Shown: positions 1 to 6,476, counted from the stretch's first letter. The stretch is DNA of 7,197 bases from an uncultured Flavobacteriales bacterium (GCA_913057815.1 CAJXOV010000111.1:1-7197), one strand, 5' to 3'. Numbers and translations are program-made. The notes: generated by a model from the sequence alone, not told the origin.

Positions 1-814
1 CTATATGACTAATCAAATCAAAAGGTAGAATAGGCATGAGATTGTAATTCTCTACACCTAACCACTCGTTTAGTATAAGCTCTATGTCTTCCAAAGATTT
101 AACACTGACGCCATATTCATTAAACGGTTCGTTTTCATCCAGTATTAAATCAGACGCGAATGCATTTCCAAAACCGTCACTCATATAGTTCCCTCCTGTA
201 TTTACTAAGTCAGTAGGAGAATCAGTTAAACAATATAAATCCAGCCCTAAATGATCTGCTATATAAGCTGGAGAGGCATCATCCTCTGGTCGAGTAACTC
301 TGTTGTATATCCAATCTACCATCACTAAGTCGTCTACCTCATTTCCATAGACGGCATTAGCAGCATAATCTCTCATCCATATAGAATTGTAATCAGCCTC
401 TAGAATAGTTACATTATCTAAATTGTCAATAGGGTCCAATCCGTCTTGATTTGAATTCAAATAAAACTCCGTTTGAAATGGACTTTCCGACAGGATAATC
501 ACTTCACACTCCTCTTTAGCTGCTACTACAATTTGTTTTAAAATAGAAGGAAATGATGACCACGCTATGGTTAAAGCTTGTATTTCCTCCCACTCAGCCA
601 TGTTTCTCAAATTTTCAAAAGGTGGTGGTGATTCTATTCCTCTAGAACTAATGACCGAAAATTCTCCTTGGGATAGCTGTCTTAATTCTCCTTCTGTCAT
701 ATAAGAAGGTAATATCTCATTTGCAGATTCTGTCTCTTGGCTAAAACTAATTCCAGTAATGGTTAGGATACTCACTAACAACAGTAACATTCCTTTAATT
801 CTAATAGTCATCAT
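1..814 (-). CDS. Exported agmatine/peptidylarginine deiminase family protein (C-terminal part outside window)
   Basis: Enzymes of this family hydrolyse a guanidino group, releasing ammonia from agmatine or from peptidyl-arginine. I translated 271 codons from the ATG at 814; the reading frame is open to the window edge, so the C-terminal part is missing. Residues 1 to about 26 form a signal peptide (basic start, LLLLVSILTI core, then SFSQ), so the protein is exported. Family landmarks are WMRD at residues 146-149 (substrate-binding Asp), the GGN loop with GGNYMSDG at 207-214, and SHI at 269-271, which would continue into the conserved HxD active-site motif just outside the window. The nucleophilic Cys is not visible. 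The signal peptide favours a Porphyromonas-type secreted peptidylarginine deiminase over cytosolic agmatine deiminase, but the substrate cannot be settled. Two ATGs are adjacent (814 and 811); I took the first. It is divergent from the plug-domain gene. Confidence 0.85.
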   Translation of the reverse strand, partial: MMTIRIKGMLLLLVSILTITGISFSQETESANEILPSYMTEGELRQLSQGEFSVISSRGIESPPPFENLRNMAEWEEIQALTIAWSSFPSILKQIVVAAKEECEVIILSESPFQTEFYLNSNQDGLDPIDNLDNVTILEADYNSIWMRDYAANAVYGNEVDDLVMVDWIYNRVTRPEDDASPAYIADHLGLDLYCLTDSPTDLVNTGGNYMSDGFGNAFASDLILDENEPFNEYGVSVKSLEDIELILNEWLGVENYNLMPILPFDLISHI

Positions 815-846
815 ACAACGAAGATAAAGAAAGATCAAAGTATTTT

Positions 847-859
847 ATGGAATTTCCAT
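847..859. promoter_or_regulatory. Short palindrome in the divergent intergenic gap, possible operator
   Basis: ATGGAA-T-TTCCAT is a perfect 6-bp inverted repeat around one central base. It lies in the 106-nt gap between the divergent deiminase (start 814) and plug-domain (start 921) genes, where a shared operator could sit. I found no exact Bacteroidota promoter (TTG, about 20 nt, TAnnTTTG) on either strand of this gap. Chance occurrence is quite possible. Confidence 0.22.
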
Positions 860-920
860 GTTACTATCATCTATCAAATAACTCCGGAGGATTTCAATTA
901 TCAACTAAAAAAAGAAAAGC

Positions 921-1637
921 ATGAAAAATTTAATAATACTAGCAGTTACAGTTTTCTTAAGCCAATTAGCATTTGGACAAAACTTCGGTGAAATACACGG
1001 AAAAGTACTCGATGAATATGGCGACCCTATGCCAGGATTAAATGTGTACACTATGGCTGCAAATGGAGAGATGACGGCCATTACAGATAACCAGGGACGT
1101 TACAAAATAAAGCCTTTGGATCCAGGACAGTACACCGTAGAATTTAGTTTTGTGGGATACGACACCCAACGTTTCACAGACATAAATGTAGATCCAGATA
1201 AGATAAACTCTCTGAGAACAGTAAATATGTCACTAAGTGCTAATTCCATTGGGTCTGTGGTAGTAATAGAATATATAGACAAACTAATTGACCCAGAAGA
1301 AACAAGTAGAGTAACTATAAGAACTGCGGACATAAAATCCAATGCTCTTAGAACATCTCCTATAGACATGATAGCCTCTATGAAAAGTGATATCAAAAAA
1401 GGAGATGATGGGGAATTATATTTTAGGGGTTCAAGATCTGGAGCTGTACAATATAATATAGATGGAGTTAAAATGACCACCAATCCAGGAAGAGTACCTA
1501 GTTCAGCTATTGGAAGCATTTCTGTTTACACAGGTGGAGTTCCAGCCAAATATGGTGATACTACTGGAGGAGTTGTAGTTATACAAACCAGAAGTTATAT
1601 GGATGTATACAATGCCTCTAAAAGAAAAAAGTCATAA
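921..1637 (+). CDS. Exported carboxypeptidase-regulatory-like / TonB-plug protein lacking a beta-barrel
   Basis: 238 residues. Residues 1-20 are a signal peptide (MKNLIILAVT... LAFGQ). Residues 22 to about 106 are a carboxypeptidase-regulatory-like beta-sandwich (GEIHGKVLDEYGDPMPG, DNQGRYKIKPLDPGQYTV, FVGYDTQ), as found at the N terminus of SusC-type receptors. Residues 130 to about 224 match a TonB-dependent receptor plug (FRGSRSG, YNIDGVKM, SVYTGGVPAKYGDTTGGVV). A true receptor would continue into a barrel of 500 or more residues. Here the frame stops soon after the plug and a hairpin terminator follows, so the protein ends as a soluble or OM-associated periplasmic module. Similar plug-only proteins occur in Bacteroidota, to my knowledge without a firm function. 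It precedes an ECF sigma/anti-sigma pair on the same strand, which suggests, without proving, a role in envelope signalling. There is no Shine-Dalgarno at normal spacing; the A-rich leader before the ATG is usual for the phylum. Confidence 0.88.
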   Translation: MKNLIILAVTVFLSQLAFGQNFGEIHGKVLDEYGDPMPGLNVYTMAANGEMTAITDNQGRYKIKPLDPGQYTVEFSFVGYDTQRFTDINVDPDKINSLRTVNMSLSANSIGSVVVIEYIDKLIDPEETSRVTIRTADIKSNALRTSPIDMIASMKSDIKKGDDGELYFRGSRSGAVQYNIDGVKMTTNPGRVPSSAIGSISVYTGGVPAKYGDTTGGVVVIQTRSYMDVYNASKRKKS

Positions 1638-1658
1638 TAATTATACTTGCCGAGTAGC

Positions 1659-1716
1659 AGCGTTGCAATGAGATTACTGGACGATTCGTACCTTTCATCA
1701 TTGCAACGCTTTTTTT
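1659..1716 (+). terminator. Intrinsic terminator-like hairpin between plug gene and sigma factor gene
   Basis: A perfect 13-bp inverted repeat (AGCGTTGCAATGA at 1659-1671 and TCATTGCAACGCT at 1698-1710) encloses a 26-nt loop. The T at 1710 plus 1711-1716 gives a seven-T run. This is a rho-independent terminator for the plug-domain gene that stops at 1637. The loop is unusually large. The T-run ends only five bases before the sigma-factor ATG at 1722, so any sigma transcript starting upstream must pass through or carry this hairpin. The other strand has no T-run, so it acts in one direction. Confidence 0.85.
1663..1696 (+). promoter_or_regulatory. Weak candidate Bacteroidota promoter inside the hairpin
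   Basis: TTG at 1663-1665 lies 23 nt before TACCTTTC at 1689-1696, one mismatch from the Bacteroidota -7 element TAnnTTTG. The spacing is at the long end of the accepted range. If real, transcription would start near 1703, inside the right arm of the hairpin, which would let the sigma gene be expressed without crossing the terminator. The match is imperfect and could be chance. Confidence 0.18.
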
Positions 1717-1721
1717 AAAGA

Positions 1722-2321
1722 ATGAAGCTATTTAAAAAACACATATCAAAACTTTCCGATTCAGAGTTACTCTCTGCATATAAGAAAGAATACGCCCAAA
1801 AGTTCGTGGCAGAATTATTCTCACGCTACGCCCATTTAGTATTTGGTGTGAGTTTAAAGTATTTAAAAAACGAGCCTGAAGCCAAAGACATCACTCAGGA
1901 AGTATATGAGATTCTAATTAAAAAATTAAAAACTCATGAAGTTTCAAACTTCTCATCATGGCTTCATCAGCTAACGAAGAATGAATGTCTCATGGAGCTT
2001 AGAAGAAATAAAAGAATAGAGTTAGTTCCAATAACAGAGAACAATGTAGAGGAAGAAGCATCAGTCATAGAGGAGAAAATTCTTCTAGAAACTAAGATAG
2101 AAACTCTACTCAAAGAAATAGAGAACCTAAAACCAGCCCAAAAAGAATGTATGAAGCTCTTTTACTTAAAAAAGATGAGCTATAGAGAAATTACCAGCTC
2201 TACAAATTACTCTGAGAAAGAAGTAAAATCATATATCCAAAATGGCAAAAGAAATTTAAAGAATCAATTAATTAATCATGCAGAATTCAGAACTGAAGAA
2301 CGAAATACTAGGACAGCATAA
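1722..2321 (+). CDS. ECF-type RNA polymerase sigma factor (sigma-70 family)
   Basis: 199 residues, the usual ECF size. Region 2 spans about residues 12-97: LSDSELLSAYKK and FVAELFSRYAHLVFGV (2.1), the core-binding EAKDITQEVYEIL (2.2, residues 53-65), and FSSWLHQLTKNECLMELRRNKR (2.3-2.4, DNA melting and -10 recognition). An acidic linker (about 106-120) follows. Region 4 spans about 123-183, with the -35-recognising helix-turn-helix at 152-183 (MSYREITSSTNYSEKEVKSY). The cytoplasmic product would direct RNA polymerase to a small regulon, possibly including its own operon. The ATG at 1722 fits the family N terminus and no other good start is near. It abuts the hairpin at 1659-1716. Its 3' end overlaps the next gene by 44 nt in another frame, a tight coupling typical of sigma/anti-sigma pairs. 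Confidence 0.93.
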   Translation: MKLFKKHISKLSDSELLSAYKKEYAQKFVAELFSRYAHLVFGVSLKYLKNEPEAKDITQEVYEILIKKLKTHEVSNFSSWLHQLTKNECLMELRRNKRIELVPITENNVEEEASVIEEKILLETKIETLLKEIENLKPAQKECMKLFYLKKMSYREITSSTNYSEKEVKSYIQNGKRNLKNQLINHAEFRTEERNTRTA

Positions 2322-3396
2322 AGAGGTTTCTGCCGCTGAACTAAAGAGGTATGCTTCAGAAAAGCTAAGCCCCTCAGAAGCCAGAGCCATAGAGGACAAG
2401 ATTCATTCAAATGATTTTAGTTCTGATGCAGTAGATGGCCTAAAAACTTACGGGTCTGCTGCTTCAATGGCACTCATAAATAAAAAGTACAGTACCGCTT
2501 CTCCTTACAAGCAGCTTCCATATGCACTATCGGCCGTACTTGTTATTATAGTTGGGGTGTGGGCGTTCAGCTACATTAACACGACAAGTGACAACCAAGG
2601 AAACCAGCCAATAGTAGAAACAGAAATATCGCCATTAACACCTGAAGTCAATAGTGACATCGAACCAAGAGAAGTCCTCATAAAAACCAACCAAGAAAAA
2701 GAGGTTTTGACAGAGAAAACTAGCACAACATCAAAAACACCTGAATCTACAGAAGCTTCTGATAAAGGCGGAGAAGAACACACACCTCTTTTGTTTTCAA
2801 CTGAAATAGAAAATGAAATATTTAAGCTATCACCTATAGAAAGTAAAGCAGGAAAACTATTCAAAAACTCTGAAAAGGCAAAACTAAAGACAAAATCTGC
2901 TCGATTGAGACATTATAAAAATTACAAGCTCGTAGATCAAGGAATAGGCATAGACCAGTCTCTACTTCTTCCTATTCTAGAAGGGACTCCTGCGTTCAAG
3001 GAAACTATAGTGATTAACCCAAAATATCCAGATTGGGTTCCTGCAGACTCAATTTATAAATGCAGTATGAACGAAGGAATAGATTGGCTTATAGATAAAG
3101 ACTACAACCAAGCCAGAATGAGGTTTAAAAGGTTATTAGAAAACACACCTGAAGATCTAACAGCCGCATTCTACTTAGGGTATACTTACTACTTAGACGA
3201 GAAATATGAACAAGCCTTAGTATACCTTCATATGGCTCAAATTCATCTGATTCAGACTTATGATCATGATGCTCGTTTCCTTGAAATCAAGTGCTACCTG
3301 AATTTAGGCCGTGACGAGGATGCTAAAAAAGAAGCAGAGTACTTAAAAAATGCCGATAGTTTTTATGCGGATAGAGCTTTGGAGTTAGTGGATTGA
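2278..3396 (+). CDS. Probable anti-sigma factor: single-pass membrane protein with periplasmic TPR domain
   Basis: 372 residues. The N-terminal part (about 16-60: VSAAELKRYASEKLSPSEAR, then AIEDKIHSNDF and AVDGLKTY) resembles the cytoplasmic segment of Bacteroidota anti-sigma factors and has no zinc-binding HxxxCxxC. One transmembrane helix lies at about 80-100 (LPYALSAVLVIIVGVWAFSY). A Ser/Thr/Glu/Lys-rich linker follows (about 101-210), then TPR-like helices at about 264-358 (GIDWLIDKDYNQARMRFKRLL; AAFYLGYTYYLDEKYEQAL; RFLEIKCYLNLGRDEDAKK). I infer that the N terminus binds the sigma factor encoded just upstream, while the TPRs sense or bind a periplasmic partner. The 44-nt overlap means the two proteins are probably made together. 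No alternative ATG fits before the conserved N-terminal segment, so 2278 is the likely start. The anti-sigma role rests on context and topology, not on a diagnostic motif. Confidence 0.8.
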   Translation: MQNSELKNEILGQHKEVSAAELKRYASEKLSPSEARAIEDKIHSNDFSSDAVDGLKTYGSAASMALINKKYSTASPYKQLPYALSAVLVIIVGVWAFSYINTTSDNQGNQPIVETEISPLTPEVNSDIEPREVLIKTNQEKEVLTEKTSTTSKTPESTEASDKGGEEHTPLLFSTEIENEIFKLSPIESKAGKLFKNSEKAKLKTKSARLRHYKNYKLVDQGIGIDQSLLLPILEGTPAFKETIVINPKYPDWVPADSIYKCSMNEGIDWLIDKDYNQARMRFKRLLENTPEDLTAAFYLGYTYYLDEKYEQALVYLHMAQIHLIQTYDHDARFLEIKCYLNLGRDEDAKKEAEYLKNADSFYADRALELVD

Positions 3397-3419
3397 GTCG
3401 TGAAGAACTCTCATCAGGA

Positions 3420-4043
3420 TTAATCTTTTCTTTCTATTCTTTTGAATTCGTCATTTTGATACTTTAGGAGAATCTCTAATTTGGAAAAGATTAATGTGTC
3501 TGTGTTGTCAAACTCATGACCTAAGTGTCTACGTTTCACTTTACCTCCCAATTTAATTTTGTTTTTATTTGGACAAAACCAAAGAGAGTCTGAAGAAACC
3601 TTTTCTAGTAGAAAAGAGGTGTAAAGACCCATGTCATCTTCGAAATAATAAATATCTTCCGTTTGAGGTTCGGATGCCCTAAGTTTTTCTTCTTTAGAAT
3701 TCTTGATAAGGAAAAACACTAGCCCCCAGATCAATAAAACAAATATTACAGACCCTGTCCAAGTCCAGACTGGCGTTTTTGCACGGTCTTTTAAAAAGTA
3801 TATTTCTCGTTTCAGGCTTTCATTTTTTCTGTTGATTTTTTCATCATATCCACAGTTACTGCATTGAGCTTTAGCCACTTTTTTTAACGGAAAAGTGGGA
3901 ATATAGTAGAAACGCATATAGCTCTGATAAAAACTGATTTTCAGAAATGCTTTTTCATTACAAGAAGGACACTTTGAGTTTGTCGAGGGAAATATTCCGA
4001 GAAATTTTCTTTTTTTGGCGGCAAGAAAGAAGAAGAAAAGCAT
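3420..4043 (-). CDS. Zinc-ribbon, single-pass membrane protein of unknown function
   Basis: 207 residues. The N terminus (MLFFFFLAAKKRKFLG) and two CxxC pairs, C25/C28 (CPSC) and C61/C64 (CSNCGY), separated by an aromatic stretch (YMRFYYIPTFPLKK), match the zinc-ribbon layout seen at the start of many small Bacteroidota and Firmicutes membrane proteins. A transmembrane helix follows at about 92-114 (VWTWTGSVIFVLLIWGLVFF). The C-terminal 90 residues, with EDDMGLYTSFLLEKVSSDSL and FSKLEILLKYQ, form an uncharacterised domain. The four cysteines should bind one zinc ion; the partner is unknown. The gene converges on the TPR protein with 23 nt between stop codons and no convincing terminator. Upstream, a terminator at 4104-4133 separates it from the oligopeptidase gene, so it probably has its own promoter in 4044-4103; I found no exact consensus there. 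Confidence 0.82.
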   Translation of the reverse strand: MLFFFFLAAKKRKFLGIFPSTNSKCPSCNEKAFLKISFYQSYMRFYYIPTFPLKKVAKAQCSNCGYDEKINRKNESLKREIYFLKDRAKTPVWTWTGSVIFVLLIWGLVFFLIKNSKEEKLRASEPQTEDIYYFEDDMGLYTSFLLEKVSSDSLWFCPNKNKIKLGGKVKRRHLGHEFDNTDTLIFSKLEILLKYQNDEFKRIERKD

Positions 4044-4103
4044 GGAATAAAATTTAAGTATTGCTAAAGTAAGATTATCTCAAAAATGAAATTCTCTTTC
4101 AAA

Positions 4104-4133
4104 CAAAAAGACCCCAGCATAGCTGAGGTCTTT
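4104..4133 (-). terminator. Intrinsic terminator of the oligopeptidase B gene
   Basis: Read on the minus strand, AAAGACCTCAGC, loop TAT and GCTGGGGTCTTT form a 12-bp stem with one U-G wobble, followed by a T-run (stem plus TTTTTG). It begins 21 nt beyond the oligopeptidase stop codon at 4155, the standard position for a rho-independent terminator. On the plus strand the wobble becomes a C-A mismatch and no good T-run follows, so it is oriented for the minus strand. Confidence 0.9.
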
Positions 4134-4154
4134 GGTCTCATTTCTAAAGTGAGC

Positions 4155-6326
4155 TTATTCAGTAATTCCTTCCATCTTTAAAAAGAAAGCATACTCTAAT
4201 GCATATTCTTTCAAAGCAGCGAATCTTCCTGAAGCTCCACCATGCCCTGTTTCCATGTTACAATCCATGATCAGGATATTATCATCGGTTTTGTTTTCTC
4301 TAAGTTTAGCCAACCATTTAGCTGGTTCCCAGTATTGAACCTGACTATCCCAATAACCTGTAGTAATAAGCATGTTCGGGTAATCTTGCTTTTTCACATT
4401 ATCATAAGGAGAATAACTCTTCATGTAATGGTAGTATTTTTCTTCCTTAGGATTTCCCCACTCATCAAATTCTCCTGTAGTCAGAGGAATAGTTTCATCT
4501 AGCATGGTAGATACCACATCTACAAAAGGAACAGCTGCTATGACACCATTAAAGTAATCAGGCTGCATATTTATTACAGCTCCCATCAATAATCCACCGG
4601 CACTTCCACCTTGGGCATATAAATGGTCTGAATTGGTATAATTCTCATCCATAAGAAACTTAGCACAGTCTATATAATCAGTGAAAGTGTTGATTTTATT
4701 AAGCATCTTTCCGCTTTCATACCAATCTCTTCCTAGCACCTGACCTCCTCTAATATGAGCTATAGCAAACACAAACCCTCTGTTTAACAGAGTCAATCTA
4801 AGAGAACTAAATCCTGGATCTATGTTAGCACCATAAGAACCATATGCATAAAGCAATGTTGGGTTTTCTCCATTTAGCTCTATTCCCTTCTTATAAACTA
4901 TAGACATAGGAACCTTTGTTCCATCTTGAGCTGTAGCATAAAGTCTTTTTGATTCGTAGTCTTCAGGATTATGTCCTCCTACTACTTCACTTTGCTTTAA
5001 TAAATTCTGCTCCTTAGTTTTCATATTCCACTCATAAGTAGAAGATGGAGTAGTCATAGAAGTATAACCATATCTTAACCATTCAGTATCGAAATCAAGA
5101 TTAGCTCCTGTGCCTGCAGAATAAGCAGCATCGTTAAACGGAAGATAATATTCCGCATCACCTTTCCATGGCTTAATTCTTAACCTTGTAAGTCCGCTCT
5201 CACGCTCATCCAACACTAAATAGTCTTTAAAAAGCTCTACTCCTTCTAACATTACGTCATCTCTGTGGGCTATAACCTCTTTCCAGTTTTCTAATCCAGG
5301 ATTAGAAACTTCGGCCTTCATTAACCTAAAGTTTTTAGCTTCATGATTAGTAAGAATGTAGAAGTGGTCTTTATAATGGGCTACACTATATTCCAGCTTT
5401 TCAGTTCTAGGTTGAATCATCGTGAACTCAGCATCCGGAGAGTTAGCATCTACGAAAGTATATTCATTAGAAAGTGTACTGTACGAACCAATAATAATGT
5501 AAGCTCTAGATTTAGTCTTATACACAAAGGTTCCGAACGTTTCGTCTTTTTCCTCATAAACAAGAACGTCACTTGATTGTTCTGTTCCTAGTTTGTGCTT
5601 GTAAATTCTATTGCTACGCAGAGTTACCTCATCTTTCTTCGTGTAAAAGACAGTCTGGTTATCGTTAGCCCAAGTAACGCCTCCAGTAGTTCCTTCTAAC
5701 TTATCAGAAAGGTAAGCTCCTGTTTTTAAGTTTTTAAAATGAACCGTATAAATTCTTCTAGAAACAGTGTCTTCTCCGTAAGCGATCACTTCATTAGAAG
5801 GACTCACAGATCTTCCAGCTATAGAATAATAGTCATGTCCTTCAGCCAACTTAGGCCCGTCCAACATCACCTCTTCCTCAGATTCTAAGGTTCCTTCTTT
5901 TCTACAATAAATGGCATATTCAGCTCCCTCTTCAGTTCTGACATAATAATGAAAGCCATTGCTTTTATAAGGCACGGACTCGTCCTGTTCCTTAATTCTC
6001 CCCTTCATTTCTTTGAAAAGCTCATCTTGTAAACCTTCCGTATCCTTCATTATTGACTCTTTGTATGAATTTTCAGCATTCAGGTAATCTAGGACATCCT
6101 GAGTTTGAGCATCAGATTTCTCAGCGTTTTTCTGCTCATCTGATAGTCTCATCCAGAAATAATCATCTACTCTCACATCACCGTGAGTGGTGAGTTCTTT
6201 GGGGATTTTCTTGGCTATAGGCGGTTTAATATCGTCCATTTTTTTATCTACTGTGGTTGATTCTTGGTTTTGATTACAGGCTATTAATAGCGTTGCAATG
6301 CAAAGGTATTTCCATAAACTATTCAT
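4155..6326 (-). CDS. ptrB: Oligopeptidase B (protease II, S9 family) with lipoprotein signal
   Basis: 723 residues. Oligopeptidase B cleaves short peptides after Lys or Arg. The family start HGDVRVDDYFWMR is at 48-60. The seven-bladed propeller that limits substrate size covers roughly 115-440, and the alpha/beta-hydrolase domain roughly 455-723. The catalytic triad is visible: Ser575 in GGSAGG, Asp660 in GYWDSQV, His695 in TGHGG. Further hallmarks are IRGGQVLGRDWYESGK (525-540) and TMLDETIPLTTGEFDEWGNP (607-626). Within the latter, the acidic pair E619/D621 aligns with the Glu pair linked to basic-residue specificity. Unlike the cytosolic E. coli enzyme, it begins with a lipoprotein signal, MNSLWKYLCIATLLIAC, lipidated at Cys17, so it should be membrane-anchored in the periplasm. 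Without this signal the domain would start near residue 40, which matches the usual family length of about 680-690. It is followed by a terminator and preceded by a hairpin-rich leader. Confidence 0.95.
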   Translation of the reverse strand: MNSLWKYLCIATLLIACNQNQESTTVDKKMDDIKPPIAKKIPKELTTHGDVRVDDYFWMRLSDEQKNAEKSDAQTQDVLDYLNAENSYKESIMKDTEGLQDELFKEMKGRIKEQDESVPYKSNGFHYYVRTEEGAEYAIYCRKEGTLESEEEVMLDGPKLAEGHDYYSIAGRSVSPSNEVIAYGEDTVSRRIYTVHFKNLKTGAYLSDKLEGTTGGVTWANDNQTVFYTKKDEVTLRSNRIYKHKLGTEQSSDVLVYEEKDETFGTFVYKTKSRAYIIIGSYSTLSNEYTFVDANSPDAEFTMIQPRTEKLEYSVAHYKDHFYILTNHEAKNFRLMKAEVSNPGLENWKEVIAHRDDVMLEGVELFKDYLVLDERESGLTRLRIKPWKGDAEYYLPFNDAAYSAGTGANLDFDTEWLRYGYTSMTTPSSTYEWNMKTKEQNLLKQSEVVGGHNPEDYESKRLYATAQDGTKVPMSIVYKKGIELNGENPTLLYAYGSYGANIDPGFSSLRLTLLNRGFVFAIAHIRGGQVLGRDWYESGKMLNKINTFTDYIDCAKFLMDENYTNSDHLYAQGGSAGGLLMGAVINMQPDYFNGVIAAVPFVDVVSTMLDETIPLTTGEFDEWGNPKEEKYYHYMKSYSPYDNVKKQDYPNMLITTGYWDSQVQYWEPAKWLAKLRENKTDDNILIMDCNMETGHGGASGRFAALKEYALEYAFFLKMEGITE

Positions 6327-6327
6327 A

Positions 6328-6357
6328 GGGTTGATTTTGAGCGAAAATAGCTAACCC
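6328..6357 (-). promoter_or_regulatory. Hairpin directly before the oligopeptidase start codon
   Basis: GGGTT (6328-6332) pairs with AACCC (6353-6357), and inside it ATTTT (6334-6338) pairs with AAAAT (6344-6348), giving a two-part stem with a CGCTC loop in the minus-strand RNA. The lower stem ends one base before the ATG at 6326, so in mRNA the fold would cover the ribosome-landing zone. A translational-control role is inference; the upper stem is all A-U and weak. Confidence 0.35.
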
Positions 6358-6372
6358 ATGGAAATGAAAGCC

Positions 6373-6386
6373 TCGAGAGATCTCGA
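6373..6386. repeat. Inverted repeat 1 upstream of oligopeptidase gene
   Basis: TCGAGA-GA-TCTCGA has 6-bp perfect arms with a 2-nt centre. As RNA the loop is too tight to fold fully, so a protein-binding palindrome (operator) is the more natural reading. It lies 47 nt upstream of the gene start at 6326. Confidence 0.4.
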
Positions 6387-6414
6387 ATAACCATAAAAAA
6401 ATGAAAATTTTAGA

Positions 6415-6435
6415 TCGAACTAAGAAATGGTTCGA
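6415..6435. repeat. Inverted repeat 2 upstream of oligopeptidase gene
   Basis: TCGAAC (6415-6420) and GTTCGA (6430-6435) are perfect 6-bp arms around a 9-nt spacer. Its TCGA-containing arms resemble those of the palindrome at 6373-6386, so the two could be related sites for one regulator, or stems of one leader RNA. Confidence 0.35.
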
Positions 6436-6441
6436 CTAAAG

Positions 6442-6469
6442 TCAGCTAAAAACGTTGGTTTAAAGCTGA
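6442..6469. repeat. Inverted repeat 3 upstream of oligopeptidase gene
   Basis: TCAGCT (6442-6447) and AGCTGA (6464-6469) are perfect 6-bp arms with a 16-nt spacer. The stem can be extended by AAA/TTT pairing with a small bulge. It starts seven bases after inverted repeat 2. Confidence 0.3.
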
Positions 6470-6476
6470 AAACAGA

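Noticed and set aside
882..890. CTCCGGAGG, a Shine-Dalgarno-like GGAGG upstream of the plug gene
   Set aside because: It lies 30 nt before the ATG, far too distant, with no in-frame start nearer, and the phylum rarely uses such sites.
1100..1519. 139-codon open frame on the minus strand inside the plug-domain gene
   Set aside because: It lies fully opposite a gene with clear domains, its translation shows no recognisable motif, and it has no separate promoter or start context. It is a shadow frame.
2571..2864. 97-codon minus-strand open frame opposite the TPR protein
   Set aside because: Shadow of the low-complexity Ser/Thr/Glu/Lys linker; its composition simply mirrors that repeat-rich stretch.
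4242..4502. 86-codon plus-strand open frame opposite the oligopeptidase catalytic domain
   Set aside because: It overlaps the conserved Asp/His region of a well-supported gene and has no family features of its own.
5343..5576. 77-codon plus-strand open frame opposite the oligopeptidase propeller
   Set aside because: Shadow frame in a well-supported gene, with no independent evidence.
6289..6300. The 12-mer AGCGTTGCAATG in the oligopeptidase signal region is identical to the left arm of the hairpin at 1659
   Set aside because: A few 12-base matches are expected by chance in 7 kb searched against itself, and here it is coding sequence with no matching inverted arm.
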